A DNA stretch of 38,400 nucleotides from an uncultured Lachnospiraceae bacterium (GCA_900550235.1 URRQ01000023.1:1-38400), one strand, 5' to 3'. Positions 7,961-16,375 are shown, counted from the first letter of the stretch. Numbers and translations are program-made. Notes: generated from the letters alone by a model not told the origin.

Positions 7961-7991
7961 GTAAAAGAAGAAGTTTGAGGGAGGAAGGAAA

Positions 7992-9404
7992 ATGAACTGG
8001 AAACAACTATTGTCACCAGTAAGAAGCAGAGGGATTGTTTCCCATACTGTGAATCGCCAGACGGATTTGCGAAGTGAATTTGAAAAAGATTATCACCGAA
8101 TCATAGGCAGCGCTTCGTTTCGCAGACTGCAGGATAAAACACAAGTTTTTCCGTTGGACAAAAGCGATTTTATTCGAACACGGCTTACTCATTCGCTGGA
8201 GGTGTCATCGTTTGGAAAATCTTTGGGACAAAATATTGGAGAAAATATTATTGCGTATAAACGGGATCCGGAATTTACGCCACAGATGAAAGAAGATATC
8301 TGCAATATTTTGCAATGTGCAGGATTGATTCATGATATAGGGAATCCTCCGTTTGGTCATTTTGGAGAAACGATCATTCGGGAGTGGTTTGAGAACAATC
8401 TTCCGGTTATGAAATATAAGGGACAACCTGTTTCTGATATTCTGACACCACAGATGAGAGAAGACTTTTATCATTTTGAAGGAAATGCACAGGCGCTTCG
8501 ACTTGTAAGTAAACTTCATTTCCTTGTGGATGAGAATGGAATGAATCTAACCTATGCATTATTAAATACAATTGTAAAGTATCCGGTTTCTTCGCTTGGC
8601 ATTGATAAAACGACAGGAAATATCAAAGATAAAAAAATGGGATACTATTATGCAGATGAGGAATTGTTTGAAGAGATTCAAAAGGCAACTGGCACGAATG
8701 GGAAACGGCATCCATTGACATTTATTTTAGAAGCTTCAGATGATATTGCCTATAAGACTGCAGATATTGAAGACGCATTTGTAAAAGGATATATTTCCTA
8801 CAAGAAACTTATGGAAGAATTGGAAGTGTTGGATCGGGAGAATCCAGAGGCAAAATTCCTTCCGGCTCAAAAACTTCGAGAAAGATATGAGCGAGGTGTG
8901 GAGCGTGGCGTAGAGAATCCGGAAGAGTTTGCGGTGAAGAACTGGATTGTTAGAGTGCAAGGATTTTTGATTACTTGCGCAACGTATGGGTTTACTTCGA
9001 ATTATAAAGCAATCATGGAAGGAACGTATCCCTATGATCTTTTTCATGGAACTTTTGCAGAAAAACTGATGGATTTGCTGGGAGATCTTGCGTATCGTGA
9101 AGTGTTTACGTCAGATGATATTTACAAGATGGAAATGACAGAAAGCACGATGCTTACGTTTTTGATGGATCGTTTTGTCAAAGCAGCGGTAAAATATGAC
9201 ACGGACTTGAAGATGGATTCCATCGATTGCAGAATGATTGCGTTGATTTCTGATAATTATAAAAATGCATATCATTATCATGCGGCAGGAAAGAGCGAGG
9301 TGGAAAAATTATATCTTCGTCTTCTTCTCGTTACAGACTATATATGTGGAATGACCGATAGCTATGCGAAAAGATTGTATCAAGAGATGAATGGAATCAT
9401 ATAA
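7992..9404 (+). CDS. dgt: Deoxyguanosine triphosphate triphosphohydrolase (dNTPase, HD superfamily)
   Basis: This metal-dependent enzyme hydrolyses dNTPs to deoxynucleoside plus triphosphate, controlling dNTP pools. The 470-residue protein starts with the family-typical segment ending SFRRLQDKTQVFP. The HD metal site is complete: His in TRLTHSLEV, the paired His-Asp in LIHDIGNPPFGHFGE, and a downstream Asp in ILEASDDIAY. The length agrees with the E. coli-type dGTPase rather than the shorter ~330-residue class. GGGAGGAAGGAA lies just before the ATG. A terminator lies upstream and I find no good promoter in the 31-base gap, so its promoter may sit around the hairpin or there is read-through. 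Nucleotide preference cannot be told from sequence. Confidence 0.9.
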   Translation: MNWKQLLSPVRSRGIVSHTVNRQTDLRSEFEKDYHRIIGSASFRRLQDKTQVFPLDKSDFIRTRLTHSLEVSSFGKSLGQNIGENIIAYKRDPEFTPQMKEDICNILQCAGLIHDIGNPPFGHFGETIIREWFENNLPVMKYKGQPVSDILTPQMREDFYHFEGNAQALRLVSKLHFLVDENGMNLTYALLNTIVKYPVSSLGIDKTTGNIKDKKMGYYYADEELFEEIQKATGTNGKRHPLTFILEASDDIAYKTADIEDAFVKGYISYKKLMEELEVLDRENPEAKFLPAQKLRERYERGVERGVENPEEFAVKNWIVRVQGFLITCATYGFTSNYKAIMEGTYPYDLFHGTFAEKLMDLLGDLAYREVFTSDDIYKMEMTESTMLTFLMDRFVKAAVKYDTDLKMDSIDCRMIALISDNYKNAYHYHAAGKSEVEKLYLRLLLVTDYICGMTDSYAKRLYQEMNGII

Positions 9405-9456
9405 TGGAAAACCGCTGAATACACATGGATAGAAAAGGGAAGACAAGGAGTATATT

Positions 9457-10203
9457 TTGAAACGTTTTACGAAATATTTATATGAATGTCAAGACGGCCA
9501 ACGAGTTCGAAATATAGGATTTGTAAAAGCGGAATTAGAAACAAAAAGTGGAAAGATTCTAGTCCAAGCGAGAGGAATGGATCAAAGAGAAGAAAAAGAA
9601 ATGAAAATATTTCTTTTTTATCCCAAAGACGGAGAGTATGAATCAGTACTTCAAGGGAGCATCACGAGTAAAAGTCCGATATTACAGTATACGTTTTGTT
9701 TTGGAGAAGAGGATATAGGAGAAGTGAAAGAAACGGAAAAGTTGACCGGACTTCTTCTTGAATCAGAAAAGGGAATACGCTATGTATCGATATGGAATGA
9801 AGAAGATGTAAATGTGGAGCAAATTCGGGAACGTCAGCCAGTCATGGAAGAATTGTCAGTAGAAGAAGAGAAAGAAGAGGAAAATGTAACGGAACTTATC
9901 TGCGAAAAGATTGAAAGAAAAGATCTTGTAAGACTGCCTCGAAAAGACTGGTATCTTGCCAATAATAATTTTCTTCTTCATGGGTTTTATAATTATCATC
10001 ATTTGCTATGGTTGGAAGAAGGAGAAACCATATATGTCGGAGTTCCGGGAGTGTATCATCCGAGAGAAATGCAGGTAGCCAATGCTTTTGGATTTCCTGA
10101 ATTTCGTACTGCGGTTGAAGTCGGAGCAGGCATAGGACGAGGAGAGACGGGAAAACAGGAGGATTTCGGATATTATTGCAGGAGGATTGTAAGAAACAAA
10201 TGA
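9457..10203 (+). CDS. DUF6128-like hypothetical protein
   Basis: A 248-residue soluble protein that I place with DUF6128 from Lachnospiraceae by pattern only; no catalytic motif is visible. The N-terminal half (1-115) appears beta-rich, the middle (125-150) is a highly acidic stretch, and the C-terminal third holds a conserved-looking segment (LPRKDWYLANNNFLLHGFYN, then WLEEGETIYVGVPGVYHPRE). The start is a TTG six bases after AAGGAG (9445-9450). There is no signal peptide or membrane helix. It ends in a four-base ATGA overlap with tadA, so the two are translated together; this co-occurrence does not define its role. Confidence 0.65.
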   Translation: MKRFTKYLYECQDGQRVRNIGFVKAELETKSGKILVQARGMDQREEKEMKIFLFYPKDGEYESVLQGSITSKSPILQYTFCFGEEDIGEVKETEKLTGLLLESEKGIRYVSIWNEEDVNVEQIRERQPVMEELSVEEEKEEENVTELICEKIERKDLVRLPRKDWYLANNNFLLHGFYNYHHLLWLEEGETIYVGVPGVYHPREMQVANAFGFPEFRTAVEVGAGIGRGETGKQEDFGYYCRRIVRNK

Positions 10204-10667
10204 ATGAAAATGAAAAATATATGAGAGAAGCTATCAAACAGGCGAAAAAAGCATATGCAATCGGAGAAGTTCCGATAGGCTGTGTGATTGTATATGAAGG
10301 AAAGATTATCGGACGAGGATACAACCGAAGAACCATCGACAAAAATCCGCTTGCTCATGCGGAATTGATCGCAATCAAAAAAGCGAGCAAAAAGATGGGA
10401 GACTGGAGATTGGAAGATTGTACATTGTATGTGACATTGGAACCGTGTCAGATGTGCTCCGGAGCCATTGTGCAGGCGCGAATGAAAAAAGTTGTAGTTG
10501 GTTGTATGAATCCAAAAGCAGGGTGTGCCGGGTCTATATTAAATCTTCTTCAAGTGGAGCAATTTAATCATCAGGTAGAGCTGGAAATAGGTGTTCTGCA
10601 AGAAGAATGTAGTCTGATGATGAAAAATTTTTTCAAAGAACTTAGAAAAGCGAAGCAGAAGCATTGA
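10200..10667 (+). CDS. tadA: tRNA-specific adenosine deaminase
   Basis: TadA converts A34 to inosine in tRNA-Arg(ACG), an essential wobble modification. The 155-residue protein has the zinc site of the cytidine deaminase fold: HAE in NPLAHAELIAIKKA (His ligand and catalytic Glu) and PCQMC in TLEPCQMCSGAI (two Cys ligands). The ATG at 10200 overlaps the previous stop (ATGA); GGAGG is at 10181-10185, a rather long 14 bases away, and an in-frame TTG at 10176 is too early to use that site. Its stop codon lies inside the -35 box of the SRP RNA promoter. The tadA-SRP RNA order is conserved in many Firmicutes. Confidence 0.95.
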   Translation: MNENEKYMREAIKQAKKAYAIGEVPIGCVIVYEGKIIGRGYNRRTIDKNPLAHAELIAIKKASKKMGDWRLEDCTLYVTLEPCQMCSGAIVQARMKKVVVGCMNPKAGCAGSILNLLQVEQFNHQVELEIGVLQEECSLMMKNFFKELRKAKQKH

Positions 10668-10693
10668 CATTTTGGTAGAAAAGAGAGTATAAT
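10664..10693 (+). promoter_or_regulatory. Sigma-A promoter of the SRP RNA gene
   Basis: Consensus TTGACA (10664-10669) and consensus TATAAT (10688-10693) are 18 bases apart, predicting a start near 10700, which matches the 5' end of the SRP RNA helix. The -35 box contains the tadA stop codon. Confidence 0.9.
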
Positions 10694-10700
10694 ATAGACT

Positions 10701-10960
10701 CGTGCAGCCGGGGCGGTAGCGGTGCCTTGTACCTACAATCCGCTATAGTAGGGGTGATATTACACGGAGGGCTTTATTCTGTGAGGCTGCCCTTTGAAAG
10801 TGGCGTTGATATCTGGGTCTCACGCGACGGGAATCCGTGAACCGTGTCAGGTCGGGAACGAAGCAGCACTAAGCGGAACCTTCCGGGTGCCGTGAGGGTG
10901 CCTGGGTTGAGTTAACTACAGAGGTAACGCTCATGGGGTGAGTTCGAAGTGTAATGCACG
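10701..10960 (+). ncRNA. ffs: Signal recognition particle RNA, large bacterial type
   Basis: This is the RNA scaffold of the signal recognition particle, which binds Ffh and targets membrane and secreted proteins. Its ends pair: CGTGCA (10701-10706) with TGCACG (10955-10960). The conserved apical domain is at 10846-10868: GTCAGGTC, a GGAA tetraloop, then AAGCAGCA. The roughly 260-base length, with an extra 5' domain (GCCGGGGCGGTAGCGGTGCC), shows the Alu-containing long form typical of Bacillus and Clostridia rather than the 4.5S form. The base pair closing the GGAA loop is G-C (CG-GGAA-CG), flipped from the common CC-GGAA-GG, a compensated change. It has its own promoter and terminator and fills the gap between tadA and the radical SAM gene. 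Confidence 0.95.
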
Positions 10961-10975
10961 AAAAAAGAAACGATG

Positions 10976-11004
10976 GAGTCCGCAGATAGCGAGACTCTTT
11001 TTTT
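10976..11004 (+). terminator. Terminator of the SRP RNA gene
   Basis: GAGTCCGC (10976-10983) pairs with GCGAGACTC (10989-10997) with one bulged A, followed by seven T residues. Confidence 0.88.
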
Positions 11005-11077
11005 GCATTATAAGGTTAATTTGTCTTTTGACATTTGAGTGTTGTAAAATATGAAAAAGTAGAGAAGGAGAAAGCAT

Positions 11078-12784
11078 ATGAATATAGTACTGACAGCGAT
11101 CAACGCAAAATATATTCATTCTAATTTGGCAGTTTATAGTTTGAAAGCCTATGCAGAGAAATACAAAGATCACATTCTTATTGCAGAGTATACGATCAAT
11201 CAGCAAATAGATGAAATTTTAATGGAATTGTATAAGAAGAAACCGGATGTTCTTTGCTTTTCCTGCTATATTTGGAATTTGACATATGTGGAAACATTGA
11301 TTCGTGAAATTCACAAGATTCTTCCTGAAGTTCCGATTTGGGTTGGCGGACCGGAGGTATCTTACGATTCAAAAGAAGTATTGCTTCGTCTTCCAGAAGT
11401 GACAGGGGTGATGAAGGGAGAAGGAGAAGAGACGTTTTTGGAGCTATCAGCCTATTATGTGGATCATAGAGGGGAACTGTCTGAAATAGCGGGAATTACG
11501 TATCGAAAAGACGATGGAGAGATTGTAGAAAATGAGTGGCGCCCGATTTTAAATCTGAGTACAGTTCCATTTGTTTATAAAGATATGAAAAAGTTTACTA
11601 ATAAAATTATTTATTATGAAACGAGCCGTGGGTGTCCATTTTCTTGTAGCTATTGTCTGTCTTCTGTTGACAAATGTCTACGCTTCCGAGATTTAGAACT
11701 TGTAAAAAAGGAGCTTCAGTTCTTTTTGGATGAGAAGGTTCCACAGGTGAAATTTGTGGATCGAACTTTCAACTGCAAGCATGACCATGCAATGGCGATT
11801 TGGACTTATATTCATGAGCATGACAATGGAATCACGAATTTTCATTTTGAAGTATCAGCAGATCTTTTGAATGAAGAAGAATTGGAATTGATCGAAAAAA
11901 TGCGTCCTGGTCTCATTCAATTAGAGATTGGCGTACAGTCCACGAATCCGGATACGATTCGAGAAATTAAACGAACCATGCGATTCGACAAAGTTGCTCG
12001 GATTGTGAAAAGAATCGGAGCATACGGAAACGTTCATCAGCACCTGGATTTGATCGCAGGACTTCCGTATGAAGACTATAAAAGTTTTGGGAAATCTTTT
12101 GACGATGTGTATGCACTATCACCGGAACAGTTGCAGCTGGGATTTTTAAAGGTATTGAAAGGTTCTTATATGAAAGAACATGAAGAAGAATATGGGCTTG
12201 TGCATAAAAGCCTCCCTCCTTATGAAGTGTTATATACAAAATGGCTTCCGTATGAAGACGTATTGAAATTGAAACAGGTAGAAGAAATGGTGGAAGTATA
12301 CTATAACAGTGGACAATTTTCTTATACACTTTCACATCTAGTGAAGGCATTTGCTTCTCCGTTTGAACTCTATGAGCGTTTGGGAGCATATTACGAAGAA
12401 TATGGGCTTCATCTCGTGAGCCATTCCAGAGTAAGTAGATATGAGATTTTATTAGAATTTGTAAAGAAATATGATAAAGAGAGAGAAGAGTTGTACCGAG
12501 AACTTTTGATTTTTGACTTGTATTTACGAGAAAACATGAAAAATCGTCCCGCTTTTGCAGGAGAGTATACGGTAGAAAAGGAAGAACTTTCGTCATTTTA
12601 TGAAAAAGAATCAAAAGAGCATCAGTATTTGAAAGGGTATGAGCAATATGATAAGCGCCAAATGCGCAAAATGACCCATATGGAAAGATTCCAATATAAT
12701 GTTGCAGGAAATGGAGAAAAGAAAGAAACGGTAATTTTGTTTGATTATCTGAGAGGGATAAAGGAGCGGTTTCAGATTTTATAA
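11078..12784 (+). CDS. B12-binding-domain radical SAM protein (DUF4080-type C-terminus)
   Basis: The 568-residue protein joins an N-terminal cobalamin-binding-like Rossmann domain (about 1-140, ending in WVGGPEVSYD and a GEGEETF motif) to a radical SAM core. The [4Fe-4S] motif CxxxCxxC is present as CPFSCSYC in the middle of the protein, within ETSRGCPFSCSYCLS. A C-terminal helical domain from about 390 resembles DUF4080. Such proteins use SAM and cobalamin for methylation or other radical chemistry; the substrate is unknown here. The canonical DxHxxG cobalamin lower-ligand motif is not obvious, so base-off cobalamin may bind without it. AGAAGGAG precedes the ATG. It lies directly downstream of the SRP RNA terminator, with a TTGACA at 11028-11033 but only a weak -10. 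Confidence 0.85.
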   Translation: MNIVLTAINAKYIHSNLAVYSLKAYAEKYKDHILIAEYTINQQIDEILMELYKKKPDVLCFSCYIWNLTYVETLIREIHKILPEVPIWVGGPEVSYDSKEVLLRLPEVTGVMKGEGEETFLELSAYYVDHRGELSEIAGITYRKDDGEIVENEWRPILNLSTVPFVYKDMKKFTNKIIYYETSRGCPFSCSYCLSSVDKCLRFRDLELVKKELQFFLDEKVPQVKFVDRTFNCKHDHAMAIWTYIHEHDNGITNFHFEVSADLLNEEELELIEKMRPGLIQLEIGVQSTNPDTIREIKRTMRFDKVARIVKRIGAYGNVHQHLDLIAGLPYEDYKSFGKSFDDVYALSPEQLQLGFLKVLKGSYMKEHEEEYGLVHKSLPPYEVLYTKWLPYEDVLKLKQVEEMVEVYYNSGQFSYTLSHLVKAFASPFELYERLGAYYEEYGLHLVSHSRVSRYEILLEFVKKYDKEREELYRELLIFDLYLRENMKNRPAFAGEYTVEKEELSSFYEKESKEHQYLKGYEQYDKRQMRKMTHMERFQYNVAGNGEKKETVILFDYLRGIKERFQIL

Positions 12785-12856
12785 ATAGTTTACTTGTAAA
12801 AAAATAAGAAAGAGTATAAAATGAAGTTACTATGTGGAGATTAAAGAGGTGAAGAG

Positions 12857-12958
12857 ATGAATTTTTATGATAAGAAATTCAAAAAGATTGTGGCAATTAC
12901 GGTGCTTGTTCTTGTAATAGCGATGCTTGGAACTTCTATTTTGCCGTATATTATGTAG
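12857..12958 (+). CDS. 33-residue single-helix membrane peptide
   Basis: A short frame preceded by AGAGGTG encodes MNFYDKKFKKIV followed by about 18 hydrophobic residues ending LPYIM. The layout of a basic N-terminus with a single membrane helix is like the tiny Prli42/DUF4044-type membrane proteins of Firmicutes, known in Listeria as an anchor of the stressosome, but the resemblance is one of architecture only. It sits 25 bases before the VanW gene and is probably co-transcribed with it. A TATAAAAT element at 12815-12822 may belong to a promoter. It is too short for most gene finders. Confidence 0.6.
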   Translation: MNFYDKKFKKIVAITVLVLVIAMLGTSILPYIM

Positions 12959-12983
12959 TTGTTTTTGGGAGAAGGAATTATTG

Positions 12984-14492
12984 ATGCGTAATAAGAAGCA
13001 TACTACGAATATAAGAAAAAGAAAGATGAGAAAACACAAGAGGACAGTCATGCTTTTGTGCCTGTTTTTCATGTGTTTTTTATTACTCTATGGAGTGGTG
13101 TATTTTACGCTTTATTTAAACGTGCGGAAGCTTCCTGAGAATAAGGTATATGAAGGAATATGGATTGGAAGAACGGATGTTTCCGGATGTACCAAAAAGG
13201 AAGCGTTGGCTTTATTGGAAGAAAAAGAAGCTCAATATGGGGAGCAGGTTTTTAAGCTGAAAGCCGAAGGAAAGAAAGCGGAAGTGAAACTTCAGGAGCT
13301 TGGATTTGAGATTCAAAATGAAGAAAAACTGGTAGAACGTGCGATGGAGTGTGGGAAAACAGGTAGCGTTTTTCAGCGGTATTTTCAAGTGAAAAAGCTA
13401 AGAAAGGAAAAGAAAATTTTGAATCCTCATTATACGATTCGAGAAGAAGAGGCAGAAAAACTCTTGAAAGAGCGTGTGGCAGTACTTTTTACAGGAGCAT
13501 CCAATGCAACGATCAAGAGAACGAATGGGAAGTTTGTTGTTGCGGAAGAAAAGAGCGGTGTGGAACTGGATGAAAAAGCGACAGTAGCAAAGATTTCAGA
13601 TTTTTTGAATCAAAAATGGGATGGGAAATCAGCGAATATCCAAGCGATTGAAAAAGTGCAGAAGCCGACGATTGTGAAAAAACAATTAGAAGAAATTCAA
13701 GATTTGATGGGAAGCTTTTCTACATATTGTGGAACAGGTCATAATCGAGTAACCAATATCGAAGTGGGAACAAAAAAATTAAACGGGATTATTTTAATGC
13801 CGGGACAAGAGCTGTCTGCCGGGAATACGATGCGGCCTTTTACGGAAGAAGAAGGATATGTAGAAGCCGGTGCCTACGAGAATGGCGAGGTCGTAAAGGA
13901 CATTGCAGGTGGAATTTGTCAGGTATCTTCTACATTATATAATGCTGTGATTGACGCGGAACTGGAAGTGACAAGTCGCCAACCTCATTCTATGGTAGTA
14001 AACTATGTAAAACCATCGAAAGATGCGGCTATTGCAGGAGATTATAAAGATCTGAAGTTTAAAAATAATACGGAATATCCAATCTATATAGAGGGATATG
14101 TGGCAGACGAGGAAGTTCATTTTAACATTTATGGAAAAGATACAAGAGCAGAAGGACGTAAAGTTGAGTATATCAGCGAGACATTGTCTACAGAAGAGAT
14201 TCAAAAGAAATATGTAGCAGATTCGGAATTGGAATTAGGAAAAGTAATCAAGGCGAGCGGAGGCCACAAAGGAGTCAAGGCGCAGCTTTGGAAAGTTGTT
14301 TATGAAAATGGAAAAGAAGTGAGCCGTGAAGTTTATAATAAGAGTACATACAAGCCGTCTACGAATAAAATTAGAGTTGGCATAAAATCGGATGATTTGA
14401 CAGCTGTTCAAAAAATCAAAGAAGCTGTCAATACACAAAATGAAGCAAAAATCAATGCGGCGATTAATGAGGTGAAAGGACAGCAACAATGA
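12984..14492 (+). CDS. VanW family envelope protein with YoaR-like and G5-like domains
   Basis: A membrane-anchored extracellular protein of 502 residues. A very basic N-terminus is followed by one membrane helix (about 21-44), a YoaR/putative peptidoglycan-binding region (about 55-240, with a second similar unit) and the VanW domain, recognisable from FSTYCGTGHNR, ILMPGQELSAG, GGICQVSSTLYNA and the histidine in RQPHS. The tail resembles a G5 domain. The role of VanW proteins is unknown; despite the name, most are not linked to vancomycin resistance, and no van genes are here. I chose the ATG at 12984 after GAGAAGGAA; the longer frame from 12927 would overlap the small peptide. The stop overlaps the next start by four bases. 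Confidence 0.85.
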   Translation: MRNKKHTTNIRKRKMRKHKRTVMLLCLFFMCFLLLYGVVYFTLYLNVRKLPENKVYEGIWIGRTDVSGCTKKEALALLEEKEAQYGEQVFKLKAEGKKAEVKLQELGFEIQNEEKLVERAMECGKTGSVFQRYFQVKKLRKEKKILNPHYTIREEEAEKLLKERVAVLFTGASNATIKRTNGKFVVAEEKSGVELDEKATVAKISDFLNQKWDGKSANIQAIEKVQKPTIVKKQLEEIQDLMGSFSTYCGTGHNRVTNIEVGTKKLNGIILMPGQELSAGNTMRPFTEEEGYVEAGAYENGEVVKDIAGGICQVSSTLYNAVIDAELEVTSRQPHSMVVNYVKPSKDAAIAGDYKDLKFKNNTEYPIYIEGYVADEEVHFNIYGKDTRAEGRKVEYISETLSTEEIQKKYVADSELELGKVIKASGGHKGVKAQLWKVVYENGKEVSREVYNKSTYKPSTNKIRVGIKSDDLTAVQKIKEAVNTQNEAKINAAINEVKGQQQ

Positions 14493-15493
14493 AAGTAGGA
14501 AATGTATCTCAGACAGTGCTTCGGCGCTCGATTTTAAAACAATTGCATACCAGAAGGGAAGAGTCCATAATTCAACCATCTGTAGAAGAGATGTGTGCAG
14601 CAATACAAATAGAAGAGGACGAACAAGTTGTATTTACCGATACCTCTCTTTTTGGAGACGAAAAAGATCTGGCTGTATTCGCGATGGCACATGTTTTGAA
14701 TGATCTTTGGACAAGAGGAGCAGAGCCGATTGGTGTAAATATCAGCATTTTGCTTCCACCACATGCTTATGAATCCAGATTGAAGTCTATGATAAGCTAT
14801 GCAGAGGAAGTGGCAGAAGGACAGAGAATACAAATTCTTAATGCCAAGGCAGAAGTAAGTCCTGTGCTCTCCAAGTCATTGGTGACAGTTTTCGGATTAG
14901 GAAAAGAAAAGAAAGAAGGGTTGCTCCAGAGTTCTATGGGTATGGCGGGACAAGATGTTGTTTTGACGAACTGGATTGGTTTAGAAGGGATGCTTCGTAT
15001 TTTGCGAGAAAAAAAGGAAGAACTTTCCAAACGCTTTGTTCCGGCATTTTTGCATCAAATAGAGGAACAACAGCAATATCTTCTAGCAGGAGATGAGCTG
15101 CGGATTGCAAAAGAATTTGGAGTTTCTGCTATGCATCAGATTACAGAAGGCGGCATCCTGGCCGCTCTTTGGAATTTGACAGAAGCTTCGGGAACAGGGA
15201 TTGATGTGGATTTGAAAAAGATTGCGATCAAACAGGAAACGATAGAAGTATGCGAGCATTTCCATTTGAATCCGTACCAAATGACATCTGCAGGAAGTAT
15301 TCTTTTGGTGACACATGACGGAGAAGGATTGGTTTCCAGGCTTGAGAAAAACGGCAAGAAAGCTACGGTGATCGGAAGACTTACAGACCGTAATGAAAAG
15401 GTCATTTGGAATGATACCGAGAAGCGTTTTATTGATCGACCTGCTCAGGACGAGCTGTTAAAGATTTATACAGGAGAGATAACCGCCTCCTAA
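14489..15493 (+). CDS. HypE/AIR-synthase-related protein
   Basis: The 334-residue protein has the two-domain AIR synthase (PurM/HypE/ThiL) fold pattern: an N-terminal ATP-binding domain with FTDTSLFGDEKDLAVFAMAHVLND..., equivalent to the Asp-containing TDxF segment, and a C-terminal domain with HQITEGGILAALWNL and TSAGSILLV. HypE itself ends in PRIC, whose Cys receives the carbamoyl group; here the C-terminus is YTGEITAS with no Cys, so it is not a hydrogenase maturation protein. No hyp or hydrogenase genes are near. The substrate is unknown. It is translationally coupled (ATGA) to the VanW gene and lies 45 bases upstream of trmL. Confidence 0.8.
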   Translation: MKVGNVSQTVLRRSILKQLHTRREESIIQPSVEEMCAAIQIEEDEQVVFTDTSLFGDEKDLAVFAMAHVLNDLWTRGAEPIGVNISILLPPHAYESRLKSMISYAEEVAEGQRIQILNAKAEVSPVLSKSLVTVFGLGKEKKEGLLQSSMGMAGQDVVLTNWIGLEGMLRILREKKEELSKRFVPAFLHQIEEQQQYLLAGDELRIAKEFGVSAMHQITEGGILAALWNLTEASGTGIDVDLKKIAIKQETIEVCEHFHLNPYQMTSAGSILLVTHDGEGLVSRLEKNGKKATVIGRLTDRNEKVIWNDTEKRFIDRPAQDELLKIYTGEITAS

Positions 15494-15538
15494 AATTGTA
15501 AGAAAATCATAAAAGAGAATAGAAGAGGAGAAAATAAA

Positions 15539-16036
15539 ATGTTGAATATCGTGCTGTTTGAACCGGAGATTCCTGCGAATACCGGAAATATCGGTAGAAC
15601 ATGTGTAGCTACCAATACTAGACTTCATCTCATCGAACCATTAGGATTTCGTTTGAATGAGAAGGCGATTAAGCGCGCCGGAATGGATTACTGGGATGAC
15701 TTAGATGTTACCACATATATTGATTACAATGACTTTTTGGAAAAGAATCCGGGAGCTAAAATATATATGGCAACTACGAAGGCTTCGAAAGTATATACGG
15801 AAGAAAAGTTTGAACCGGATTGTTATATTATGTTCGGAAAGGAAAGTGCAGGAATACCGGAAGAGATATTGGTAGAACACAAAGAAAATTGTATCCGCAT
15901 TCCTATGGTAGGAGATATCCGATCGTTGAATCTTGGAAATTCTGTTGCAGTTGTTTTATATGAGGCGCTTCGACAGAACGGTTTTTCTCATATGAATTTG
16001 GAAGGCCATCTCCATAGATTGGAGTGGAAAGAATAA
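15539..16036 (+). CDS. trmL: tRNA (cytidine/uridine(34)-2'-O)-methyltransferase
   Basis: TrmL methylates the ribose of wobble base 34 of tRNA-Leu using SAM. At 165 residues it consists of the bare SPOUT domain. SPOUT knot motifs are clear: EIPANTGNIGRTC (10-22, motif 1), FGKESAGIPEEIL (motif 2) and IPMVGDIRSLNLGNSVAVVLYEA (motif 3). AGAAGAGGAG is upstream of the ATG. It is probably read from the same transcript as the HypE-like gene. About 100 non-coding bases then lead to the ATP synthase operon promoter. Confidence 0.93.
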   Translation: MLNIVLFEPEIPANTGNIGRTCVATNTRLHLIEPLGFRLNEKAIKRAGMDYWDDLDVTTYIDYNDFLEKNPGAKIYMATTKASKVYTEEKFEPDCYIMFGKESAGIPEEILVEHKENCIRIPMVGDIRSLNLGNSVAVVLYEALRQNGFSHMNLEGHLHRLEWKE

Positions 16037-16084
16037 CCGCTAAAAAGATTGTATAAATTTCAATACAAAGAATGTGTTAAAACA

Positions 16085-16114
16085 TAGACAGAGTATATAG
16101 AAAAATGTTATAAT
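16085..16114 (+). promoter_or_regulatory. Promoter of the ATP synthase operon
   Basis: TAGACA (16085-16090, five of six) and a perfect TATAAT (16109-16114) are 18 bases apart, and the -10 has an extended TGN (TGT) just before it. The predicted start is about 24 bases ahead of the atpZ start. Confidence 0.8.
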
Positions 16115-16144
16115 GTTATATAGAGATTCAATGGAGGAATGTGT

Positions 16145-16375
16145 ATGAAATACAAAAATAGTGTGTACCGTACCTTTGCTCTCCTCTCGCAGGTTGGAAT
16201 CAGTATGATCGTACCGATTCTATTGTGTGCCTGGTTTGGGTCTTTTTTGGAAGAGAAATTCTCTATACCGGCATTTATTCCTTTAGTAATTATGGGAGTT
16301 TTGGCAGGTTTTCGTAATGTATATTATCTTGTAAGACATGCAAATGAAGATCCGGAGGATAAGGAAGATGAATGA
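16145..16375 (+). CDS. atpZ: AtpZ/AtpI-like small membrane protein of the ATP synthase operon
   Basis: A 76-residue protein with two membrane helices (about 6-28 and 38-58) joined by a short loop and ending in an acidic tail. This matches the AtpZ/AtpI accessory family, thought to help Mg2+ uptake or c-ring assembly, and its position as first gene of the operon supports this. The ATG at 16145 is seven bases from GGAGG (16133-16137); the in-frame ATG at 16139 is too close to that site. It overlaps the next start by eight bases. Confidence 0.8.
   Translation: MKYKNSVYRTFALLSQVGISMIVPILLCAWFGSFLEEKFSIPAFIPLVIMGVLAGFRNVYYLVRHANEDPEDKEDE

Noticed and set aside
10176..10199. Earlier TTG start for tadA at 10176
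   Set aside because: It would precede its own GGAGG site (10181-10185) and give residues not typical of TadA; the ATG at 10200 overlaps the previous stop in ATGA.
11028..11055. Promoter for the radical SAM gene (TTGACA at 11028)
   Set aside because: The best -10 candidates are at wrong spacing (TAAAAT 11 bases, TATGAA 16 bases with poor match), so it is not listed.
5864..14492. VanY- and VanW-type genes as a glycopeptide-resistance locus
   Set aside because: They lie over 6 kb apart, with no vanR/S/H/A/X-type genes; both families are common in susceptible Clostridia.
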